This document shows positions 1-5,275 of a stretch of 5,952 nt of DNA, piece by piece. Below the pieces are notes generated by a model that was not told the origin of the DNA, searched no databases, and worked only from the letters and a program-made list of their open reading frames with translations. Numbering within the stretch: the first letter of the stretch is position 1; each line of letters opens with the position of its first letter. The position numbers and the translations under genes were made by a program. The DNA is from JBMNRY01 sp050944915 (lineage in GTDB: Bacteria; Bacillota; Limnochordia; JAAZLZ01), in NCBI GenBank assembly GCA_050944915.1, contig JBMNRY010000110.1:1-5952 (forward strand), written 5' to 3'.

Positions 1-24
1 CCCCACGGCCCGCAAGCCGATCAT
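1..24 (-). CDS. possible start of a third gene of the dha operon (partial)
   Basis: An ATG at 24-22 overlaps the dhaL TGA stop (23-21) as ATGA, the usual arrangement for translationally coupled genes. The reading frame stays open to the window edge and gives MIGLRAVG. There is no clear Shine-Dalgarno sequence in front of it, so translation would depend on coupling to dhaL. Eight residues are too few to name a product. In other genomes dhaK-dhaL can be followed by dhaM (the phosphotransferase-system donor) or by sugar-phosphate isomerase genes, but nothing here decides between them. It may also be chance. Confidence 0.3.
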
Positions 25-644
25 TCTAGACATTTACCGATGGCTCGCCAGACCACAAGACCTAAGCCGGCCCCGGGATCCAGTTTGCCTTTGCTTTGGG
101 CGCCGAACCAGCCAGCCCGGCCGACCTTCGATTCCATCTCCGCCGTGGCTTCAAAGGCTTCTTCAGCCACCACGGCCGCGGCTGCCCAAGCCTCGGCCAG
201 ATCTTGCCCGGCCTCCAGTTCTTCCTTCAATTTTTCCGTGGCCGGCTCCAAGACGTCGATGATGGTCTTATCGCCCCGTTGGGATTTACCCCGGTCCTTA
301 ATTCCTTCGATGGCCGCTTCTAAAAGGGCAGGGATTTGTTCGACTTTGAGTTCCGTCTCCCCTTTTAAGGCCCGGCCCGCCCGCATAAAGGCGGCGGCCA
401 TGAGGGTACCCATGGTGGAAGGGGCCACCCGGTTAAAGGTCATCCCCAATTTCACTAACAGCTTACCAAGATCCGTCTCATCGCTGGCCCGACACTCCTC
501 GGCCACCGCGGTGAAACCCCTGGTCATCGTTAGACCTAAATCACCATCACCGATGGCCGCGTCTAAATCGATGAGCCAATCCTTGGCGGCCACTACTTCT
601 GCTTGGATCCCTTCTAGGTAGAGGGCTAAATCCTTGACTTCCAT
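21..644 (-). CDS. dhaL: dihydroxyacetone kinase family, nucleotide-binding subunit DhaL
   Basis: This is the DAK2-domain subunit that holds the Mg-nucleotide and transfers phosphate to the substrate bound on DhaK, in the cytoplasm. At 207 aa it matches the usual length of about 210. The metal-binding motif is at residues 28-37 (DAAIGDGDLG), with D28, D33 and D35 in the places of the three Mg-binding aspartates of E. coli DhaL. The usual histidine of GDxDHG is leucine (L36). RGDKT (123-127), GRAG (175-178) and LDPGA (188-192) are also family motifs. The glycine-rich GGASGPL loop of E. coli DhaL is replaced by VAPSTMG (73-79). The ATG at 644 is preferred to a GTG at 653 because of the ribosome binding site position. 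It begins 5 bp after dhaK ends, so the two are co-transcribed. Whether the donor is ATP or a phosphorylated DhaM cannot be told from this window. Family assignment is firm; substrate is not. Confidence 0.93.
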   Translation of the reverse strand: MEVKDLALYLEGIQAEVVAAKDWLIDLDAAIGDGDLGLTMTRGFTAVAEECRASDETDLGKLLVKLGMTFNRVAPSTMGTLMAAAFMRAGRALKGETELKVEQIPALLEAAIEGIKDRGKSQRGDKTIIDVLEPATEKLKEELEAGQDLAEAWAAAAVVAEEAFEATAEMESKVGRAGWFGAQSKGKLDPGAGLGLVVWRAIGKCLE

Positions 645-647
645 ATT

Positions 648-658
648 GATCACCTTCC
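648..658 (-). promoter_or_regulatory. ribosome binding site that fixes the dhaL start
   Basis: On the minus strand the sequence reads GGAAGGTGATC AAT ATG. The AGGTGATC part is an exact complement to the 3' end of 16S rRNA (GATCACCT). The equivalent of the AGGAGG core lies 8 nt from the ATG at 644. A GTG at 653-651 lies inside this site and would have no spacing from it, so the three-residue-longer protein is unlikely. The site also spans the dhaK stop codon (652-650), so ribosomes finishing dhaK would uncover it. Confidence 0.75.
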
Positions 659-1657
659 AAATTGGACGAAGAATGGCGAATTGGCCGGTGCATCGAGAAG
701 TTCCTTCAATTCGTCATCGAGTTTCAGCAGGGATATGGAACAGCCGGCCATTTCCAGGGAGGTCGCGAATTCTCCGACATAATTCCGATAAACCTCGATC
801 CCTTCCCCGGCCAGGATCTTAGCTACTTGACGATAGATAATATAGAGTTCTTCAAGGGGGGTAGAACCGAGACCGTTGATCAAAACGGCTACTTCATCGC
901 CTTTGCCCAAGGGCAGATCGGCCAGCAGGCGTGCGACCATATCCTCGGCCACCACATCGGCCGGTTGGAGTTTACCCCGGGAAATACCCGGTTCGCCGTG
1001 GATGCCCATCCCGATTTCCATTTCATCTTCCCCGATGCTAAAGGAAGGACGACCGACCTCAGGGATGGTACAGGGGCTTAAGGCTACCCCGATGCTCCTG
1101 GTGTTGGCAACAGCTTTATCGGCGGCCGCGGCTACCTCATCTAAGGTGGCCATGGTTTCCGCTTTCGCACCCGCGATCTTATAGGCGAAGAACAAACCGG
1201 CTACACCCCGTCGGCGTCGCCAGTTCTCCGGTGGAGCCGAAGCGATATCATCGCTAACGAGGACGTGTTTCGTAGGGATATCTTCCATGTCCGCCAATTC
1301 CGAGGCCATTTCGAAGTTCATCACATCGCCTTGGTAGTTTCCGTAAAGATACAGGACACCGGCACCGCCGTCGACGCCCTGGGTGGCGGTGAAGATCTGT
1401 TCGGCACTGGGCGATTGGAAAACACCACCGACGGCCACACCATCGGCTAAACCTTGGCCTACATACCCCAGGAAGACCGGCAGGTGACCGGAACCACCGC
1501 CGGTCACAATCCCCACCTTCCCCTGGCGGGGACTATCGGCCCGAACCAGGGAGCGGTTGTCGGCGCTCACCGACTTTAGGCCTTGGGGATGGGCGGCCAA
1601 CAATCCTTCGATCATTTCGTCGACAAAGGCTTCCGGAGCATTAATCAACTTTTTCAA
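650..1657 (-). CDS. dhaK: dihydroxyacetone kinase family, substrate-binding subunit DhaK
   Basis: DhaK binds dihydroxyacetone or a related small ketose, covalently through a histidine in E. coli DhaK, and presents it to DhaL for phosphorylation. At 335 aa it matches the family length (DAK1 domain throughout). GGGSGH (residues 53-58) gives H58, GNYQGD (106-111) gives D111 and GMGIHGEPG (217-224) gives H220. These correspond to E. coli H56, D109 and the substrate-binding H218. NTRSIGVALSPC (185-196) is another family signature. The usual GGGSGHEP is GGGSGHLP here, a subfamily change that goes with the H-to-L change in DhaL. The start is TTG at 1657-1655: the frame upstream is closed by TGA at 1666-1664, and a GGGAGGT site lies 10 nt before it. 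The gene is first in a leftward operon with dhaL. Exact substrate (dihydroxyacetone, erythrulose or another ketose) is unresolved. Confidence 0.93.
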   Translation of the reverse strand: MKKLINAPEAFVDEMIEGLLAAHPQGLKSVSADNRSLVRADSPRQGKVGIVTGGGSGHLPVFLGYVGQGLADGVAVGGVFQSPSAEQIFTATQGVDGGAGVLYLYGNYQGDVMNFEMASELADMEDIPTKHVLVSDDIASAPPENWRRRRGVAGLFFAYKIAGAKAETMATLDEVAAAADKAVANTRSIGVALSPCTIPEVGRPSFSIGEDEMEIGMGIHGEPGISRGKLQPADVVAEDMVARLLADLPLGKGDEVAVLINGLGSTPLEELYIIYRQVAKILAGEGIEVYRNYVGEFATSLEMAGCSISLLKLDDELKELLDAPANSPFFVQFGR

Positions 1658-1664
1658 TGAGCAT
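1641..1664 (-). other. candidate upstream mini-ORF overlapping the dhaK start
   Basis: An ATG at 1664-1662, only 3 nt after the GGGAGGT site, opens a seven-codon frame (MLIEKVD) ending in TAA at 1643-1641. It is in a different frame from dhaK and overlaps its TTG start. It could compete with dhaK for ribosomes, or it could be accidental. Spacing of 3 nt is short for efficient initiation. Confidence 0.25.
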
Positions 1665-1666
1665 CA

Positions 1667-1673
1667 ACCTCCC
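1667..1673 (-). promoter_or_regulatory. ribosome binding site of dhaK
   Basis: On the minus strand GGGAGGT lies 10 nt upstream of the TTG start at 1657. The spacing is on the long side and the start codon is weak, but it is the only in-frame start after the upstream stop codon. The first two bases are also the end of one copy of a direct repeat (1672-1680). Confidence 0.6.
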
Positions 1674-1710
1674 AATTTATCGCACCTTTTCCACAATACC
1701 ACCAATTTAT
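1672..1710 (-). repeat. direct repeat of ATAAATTGG, two copies 30 bp apart
   Basis: Read on the minus strand, ATAAATTGG occurs at 1710-1702 and again at 1680-1672, exactly 30 bp apart (close to three helical turns). The first copy covers the predicted transcription start of the leftward promoter and the second touches the dhaK ribosome binding site. This is where a repressor operator could sit. No palindrome is present within either copy, so a chance AT-rich repeat is possible. Confidence 0.35.
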
Positions 1711-1714
1711 GTTA

Positions 1715-1743
1715 ATTTTACCACTAATGCCCCCCTCCGTCTA
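1715..1743 (-). promoter_or_regulatory. leftward promoter for dhaK-dhaL
   Basis: On the minus strand a -35 of TAGACG (1743-1738, four of six consensus bases) is followed by a 17-bp spacer and a -10 of TAAAAT (1720-1715, five of six). A TG at 1723-1722 makes an extended -10 (TGGTAAAAT), which can compensate for the weak -35. Transcription would start near 1708, giving a leader of about 50 nt before dhaK. Confidence 0.5.
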
Positions 1744-1755
1744 GGGAAAGGGGGG
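1730..1755. repeat. GC-rich inverted repeat between divergent promoters
   Basis: A run of six C (1730-1735) plus T1736 can pair with A1749 plus a run of six G (1750-1755), leaving a 12-base centre. The centre holds the -35 element of the leftward promoter (1738-1743), and the right arm ends just before the -35 of the rightward promoter. No T-run follows on either strand, so it is not a standard intrinsic terminator. It may be a protein-binding site or simply a mirror of homopolymer runs. Confidence 0.35.
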
Positions 1756-1757
1756 AT

Positions 1758-1786
1758 TTGTCAACCCTCATCCCCTAAGCTATAAT
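1758..1786 (+). promoter_or_regulatory. rightward sigma-A type promoter for the helicase operon
   Basis: TTGTCA (1758-1763, five of six consensus bases), a 17-bp spacer and a perfect TATAAT (1781-1786) form a strong vegetative-type promoter. Transcription should start near 1793, giving a leader of about 149 nt before the helicase start codon. It suggests housekeeping rather than strictly induced expression, unless a repressor acts here. Confidence 0.75.
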
Positions 1787-1792
1787 GGGAGT

Positions 1793-1941
1793 AATGCCAA
1801 GGGTTCAGCCTGACCCAATCCCTCGCAGTCTTCATCGGTTAATTCTCCCCATTGAACATAATCCAAGGGTCGCCACCTGCCGGTGGATCCTAGTCGCGCC
1901 TCTTCTGCACCCTACCCCATTTGCTCTAAGGAGGGTATCCC
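1793..1941 (+). other. 5' leader of the helicase operon
   Basis: This is the predicted untranslated leader. It contains an imperfect hairpin near the start (GGG at 1801-1803 with CCC at 1814-1816) and a small perfect one (CCACC at 1873-1877, GGTGG at 1882-1886, loop TGCC). The last part is pyrimidine-rich and ends in AAGGAGGGT (1928-1936), a strong ribosome binding site 7 nt from the ATG measured from AGGAGG. I recognise no known riboswitch, T-box or attenuator, and no T-run follows either hairpin. Confidence 0.4.
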
Positions 1942-3933
1942 ATGGCCAAAAAGAAAAAAGGACCCCAGCTCCCCTATAAGTACCGGGGGCTGGTCCTCGA
2001 TGAATTCCAGCGTCAAGGGATCTGGTACCTACAACAGAATATCTCGACCTTGATTTGTGCTCCCACCGGTACCGGCAAGACCCTCATCGCCGACTATTTG
2101 GCCGATAAATCCTTGCAGGAGGGTAAGCGCCTGATTTATACAGGGCCCATTAAGGCCCTAGTCAATCAAAAGTATCGGGAATTTGCCCGCCTGTGGGGAC
2201 GGGGGGCCGTTGGGATCTTAACCGGTGATATCACCATCAATCCCCAGGCGCCCATTGTGGTCATGACCGCCGAGGTCTTCCGCAACATCCTCTTGCGGGA
2301 ACCGGAGAGGCTGGCTGCTACCCCTTGGGTTATCTTCGATGAAATCCATTATCTCGATCATCCCCATCGGGGTACCGTCTGGGAGGAATCGATCCTGCTC
2401 CTGCCCCGGCATATGCATCTATTGGGTCTTTCGGCCACCATCCCCAATGCCGAAGAAATCGGCCGCTGGATGGAAAGGGCCCTGGGGCAGCCCACCGCGG
2501 TCCTCATCCATACCGACCGAGCGGTGCCCTTAAAACATTACTACTACAACAAGGCTTGCCGCCTCATCCCCCAGGAAGACTTGTATTCTTCCTACGCCAA
2601 CGTCCTGTTGGAAAAGGATGAGCGATTTGATCTAAAGGGAGGAACGATGGACCCCCACGAGTTCCTCCGGGGACGGCGTCTGCCTATTTACCGGGATCAG
2701 ACTAGATACTTAGATCTCATCGATCAAGTAGCTTCCCAGCGGGGATTTCCTTGTCTCTATTTCGCCTTCAGCCGCCAAGGCTGTGCAAGGATGGCTGCCG
2801 ATTTGGCTACCAGACGGGACTATTTAGCTCCCAAGGAGAAGGAAATCGTGCGCTTGTCGGTCCGCCGTAAGTTAAGGGAGCTCGGATTAGAACCGGAGGA
2901 ACTGCCGGGCTTCGAGGATCACCGCGAACAATGGGAACGGGGTATCGCCGTCCACCATGCCGGTTTACTGCCGGCCCTAAAAGGTATTGTGGAATTCCTC
3001 CTGGAGCGGCGGCTAATCAAGGTGATCTTCGCCACGGAGACCTTCGCCGTCGGGGTGAATATGCCCGTGCGGACCGTTTGCTTCCATGAACTGCAAAAGT
3101 TCGATGGTCAAGACATCCGCCCCCTCACCCAAGGAGAATATTTCCAGATGGCCGGCCGAGCCGGCCGGCGGGGGCTGGACCGGCAAGGGACGGTCATTTC
3201 CCTGGTCGATTTTAGCAAACTGGACAAGACACGGCCTCCCACTTGGGATGAAGGTAAGTTGGAACCCATCACCAGCCGCATGGATCTCAGCTGGAATATG
3301 GTGATTAATCTGGCTTCCCGCTTCCATGATGGGGAGGTAGAGGAGCTCTTCGCCGGCAGTCTGGCTTCCTTCCAAGGCCAGCCGCCAGAACTCCTTTGCG
3401 ACCAGTACCGGCAGAAAAAGGAAACCTTAGAAAATATGGCGTATCTTCAAGGGGAAGAAATCCTCCCCAAAGGCCAATTCTGCCGGGGGATTTATGTCCA
3501 TGAACTGTTGGTCACCGAACTATATGCCAGCGGGTTTCTGGCCTCCCTAGCGGCCAGTGATCTCTGTGCTTTGACGGGCATCCTCCTCCACAATCCCCGA
3601 CCCCAAGAGGAGCTGCCCTTCCAGGCCCCGCCCCGTTGGCTGGGGGAAGTAGAAGCCACCATGGCCAAGCTAGCCCGGTGGACTGCTGGGACCCAAGCCG
3701 GTTTACACCCCGCGGTGGCCCCCCTGTTGATCAAGTGGAGCCAAGGGGTGGGGATTATCAAATTATTGCGGGATTATCCCTTAGATCCCGGGGATTTTGT
3801 GGCCCTTTGCCGCCAATGTATCGATTTACTGCGGCAAATCGGCAGCTCCGTACCGCCGGGGGACCCCCTGGAGGAACGGACGGAAGAAGCCATCGCCCTG
3901 TTGGATCGAGGGGTTGTTCAAGTAAAGTTTTAA
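1942..3933 (+). CDS. Ski2/Mtr4-like superfamily 2 helicase
   Basis: This is an ATP-dependent nucleic-acid helicase, probably cytoplasmic and acting on RNA as its closest well-known relatives do, though DNA cannot be excluded. Motifs over 663 aa: Q-like FQ (22-23), Walker A APTGTGKT (40-47), motif Ia around PIKALVNQKY (69-78), DEIH box (133-136), SAT (164-166), motif IV near LYFAFSR (272-278), HHAGLLPALK (338-347), motif V FATETFAVGVNMP (363-375) and motif VI QMAGRAGRRG (402-411). The DEIH box and ATETFAVGVNMP are typical of the Ski2 group, and residues from about 505 to 655 resemble the C-terminal DSHCT domain (ELLVTELYASGFL, 521-533). Only some 90 residues separate motif VI from that domain, so there is no room for the arch/KOW insertion of Mtr4. 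The N terminus is lysine-rich (MAKKKKG). The ATG at 1942 has an ideal AGGAGG 7 nt upstream. It is first in an operon with the AAA+ gene 25 bp downstream. Cellular role is unknown. Confidence 0.93.
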   Translation: MAKKKKGPQLPYKYRGLVLDEFQRQGIWYLQQNISTLICAPTGTGKTLIADYLADKSLQEGKRLIYTGPIKALVNQKYREFARLWGRGAVGILTGDITINPQAPIVVMTAEVFRNILLREPERLAATPWVIFDEIHYLDHPHRGTVWEESILLLPRHMHLLGLSATIPNAEEIGRWMERALGQPTAVLIHTDRAVPLKHYYYNKACRLIPQEDLYSSYANVLLEKDERFDLKGGTMDPHEFLRGRRLPIYRDQTRYLDLIDQVASQRGFPCLYFAFSRQGCARMAADLATRRDYLAPKEKEIVRLSVRRKLRELGLEPEELPGFEDHREQWERGIAVHHAGLLPALKGIVEFLLERRLIKVIFATETFAVGVNMPVRTVCFHELQKFDGQDIRPLTQGEYFQMAGRAGRRGLDRQGTVISLVDFSKLDKTRPPTWDEGKLEPITSRMDLSWNMVINLASRFHDGEVEELFAGSLASFQGQPPELLCDQYRQKKETLENMAYLQGEEILPKGQFCRGIYVHELLVTELYASGFLASLAASDLCALTGILLHNPRPQEELPFQAPPRWLGEVEATMAKLARWTAGTQAGLHPAVAPLLIKWSQGVGIIKLLRDYPLDPGDFVALCRQCIDLLRQIGSSVPPGDPLEERTEEAIALLDRGVVQVKF

Positions 3934-3945
3934 CGGTGTGGAGAG

Positions 3946-3953
3946 AAAGGGGA
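3946..3953 (+). promoter_or_regulatory. ribosome binding site that fixes the AAA+ gene start
   Basis: AAAGGGGA, one mismatch from AAAGGAGG, lies 5 nt before the ATG at 3959. An in-frame GTG at 3938 would add seven residues but has no ribosome binding site in front of it and would place this site inside the coding region, so the ATG is preferred. Confidence 0.7.
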
Positions 3954-3958
3954 GAAAA

Positions 3959-5275
3959 ATGAAGATCACGGAACAGAAAATCAATCAAGCGGTGTTAGCC
4001 CTGCGCCGGCTTTGCCTTTATAAGGATATCACCACCGATCCCGTCTTCGCCACGGCTACCCGACTTTTGGATCTGCTCTACGAAGATGCTCCTTTGGAGG
4101 TTTTGGAAACCTATCATGATCTGGTGGGCCAGCTGGCTGCCAGCGAATTGGGGCCCAAAACCAATTTGGATCCTTGGCAGAATCGGTTGGTGGAATTGAT
4201 CCTATATGCCGATAATCCCTTCACCCGCAAGGCGGAACTCTATTCCCTGGGGGAAATGAGCACTTCCTTAGTCAAGGCCGCCCAAAATGATTTGGCCTCC
4301 TTGCAGACCATTTTCAGCCTCAGCTGGCTCCTGCCAGAAGCGGTCCGGTATTATTTAAAACAATATCCGCCCACCTTTTTGGCCGCCGATTTGCCCACTT
4401 GGGATACCTTCCAGGGTATGGAGGAGACCGGGGATCCCATAACGGAGCAATTAAAGGCCCTATTTAGAGAAAACCAGGACTGGCCCAATCTGCTGCCCCA
4501 ATTGGTTGAGTACTACCAACGCTGCGGCACAGGCCAGTTCGGCCGCTTCCATGGCTTCCGCTGGAGCGAGGAAGGCTTACGGGGAATCCCCCAACCCGAT
4601 CCCATCCGGTTGGAGAATCTCATCGGCTACGAGCGGGAACGGGAGCTGATCATTAAGAATACGGAGATGTTCTTAAAGGGTGCCCGGGCCAATAACATCT
4701 TGCTCTACGGTGATCGAGGGACGGGCAAATCTTCCACGGTGAAGGCCCTGTTAAATGAATATGGCCCCAGGGGTCTGAGGCTCATCGAAGTGCCGAAACA
4801 GATGTTGGGCCAGTACAGTCAGATCATTTCCCTCATCGAAGATCGACCCCAGAGGTTTGTCCTCTTCGTCGATGATCTCTCCTTCGATGAGAACGAAGGC
4901 CAATACAGGGATCTAAAAGCTATTCTCGAGGGCGGGTTGGAGGTTAAGCCCGATAACGTAGTCATCTACGCCACCTCCAACCGGCGCCATCTAGTTAAAG
5001 AGACTTTCCAAGATCGGAACGGAGAACTGCGCAGTCAAGATACGGTCCAGGAAAAGCTCTCCTTAGCCGATCGGTTCGGAATCACCATCACCTTCCTATC
5101 GCCAGACCAAAAGACCTATCTGGCCATCGTCGATGGTTTAGCCCAACAGCGGGGACTGCCCATCGACCGCGAAACCCTCCACCGCCGGGCTATCGAATGG
5201 CAGGCCTGGCATAACGGTCGCTCAGGAAGGACCGCCCGCCAGTTCATCGATCATTTGGCCGCGGAGCTAGCTTAA
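3959..5275 (+). CDS. DUF815-type AAA+ ATPase
   Basis: The C-terminal half (about residues 215-438) is an AAA+ ATPase of the DUF815 family. Walker A is GDRGTGKSS (251-259, K257), Walker B ends in LFVDDL (302-307, D305 and D306), sensor 1 is YATSN (337-341, N341), a candidate arginine finger lies in LADRFG (369-374, R372), and a sensor 2 arginine lies in SGRTARQF (422-429, R424). IRLENLIGYERER (216-228) just before Walker A is typical of the family. The first 210 or so residues look mainly helical, and I recognise no catalytic motif there. No signal peptide or membrane segment is seen. The gene starts 25 bp after the helicase with its own ribosome binding site and no promoter in the gap, so the two are co-transcribed. 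A partner or loader role for the helicase is an inference from position only. Its last 9 bases overlap the end of the convergent ggt gene. Confidence 0.9.
   Translation: MKITEQKINQAVLALRRLCLYKDITTDPVFATATRLLDLLYEDAPLEVLETYHDLVGQLAASELGPKTNLDPWQNRLVELILYADNPFTRKAELYSLGEMSTSLVKAAQNDLASLQTIFSLSWLLPEAVRYYLKQYPPTFLAADLPTWDTFQGMEETGDPITEQLKALFRENQDWPNLLPQLVEYYQRCGTGQFGRFHGFRWSEEGLRGIPQPDPIRLENLIGYERERELIIKNTEMFLKGARANNILLYGDRGTGKSSTVKALLNEYGPRGLRLIEVPKQMLGQYSQIISLIEDRPQRFVLFVDDLSFDENEGQYRDLKAILEGGLEVKPDNVVIYATSNRRHLVKETFQDRNGELRSQDTVQEKLSLADRFGITITFLSPDQKTYLAIVDGLAQQRGLPIDRETLHRRAIEWQAWHNGRSGRTARQFIDHLAAELA

Noticed and set aside
40..621. Long plus-strand frame of 193 codons opposite dhaL
   Set aside because: It is serine-, alanine- and proline-rich with no recognisable domain, and lies wholly antisense to a gene with clear family motifs. 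It is a shadow of GC-rich coding.
1759..1764. Perfect TTGACA on the minus strand as a -35 for dhaK
   Set aside because: At 16-18 bp spacing the sequence (around GACGGA) is a poor -10. The same bases belong to the rightward -35, and a better leftward promoter with an extended -10 lies downstream.
1873..1886. Small hairpin CCACC-TGCC-GGTGG in the helicase leader as a riboswitch or attenuator
   Set aside because: A single 5-bp stem with no T-run and no known conserved core is too little to support such a call.
1948..1962. A-rich stretch at the start of the helicase as a programmed frameshift site
   Set aside because: The A runs are not in the phase of an X-XXY-YYZ slippery heptamer of the dnaX type, and the zero frame carries straight into the helicase domain.
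1785..1979. Plus-strand frame of up to 64 codons across the helicase leader, with an ATG at 1794 next to the predicted transcription start
   Set aside because: It would need leaderless translation, has no ribosome binding site, is rich in proline and arginine without any motif, and overlaps the helicase start. Most likely non-coding.
3013..3375. Minus-strand frame of 120 codons inside the helicase gene
   Set aside because: No family match that I can see, and it is antisense to helicase motifs V and VI, which explain the sequence fully.
1942..5275. Helicase plus AAA+ ATPase as an antiphage defence system
   Set aside because: Known helicase-based systems such as Hachiman pair the helicase with a HamA-type effector. 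Here there is no nuclease or toxic effector domain, no mobile-element context, and the neighbours are metabolic genes.
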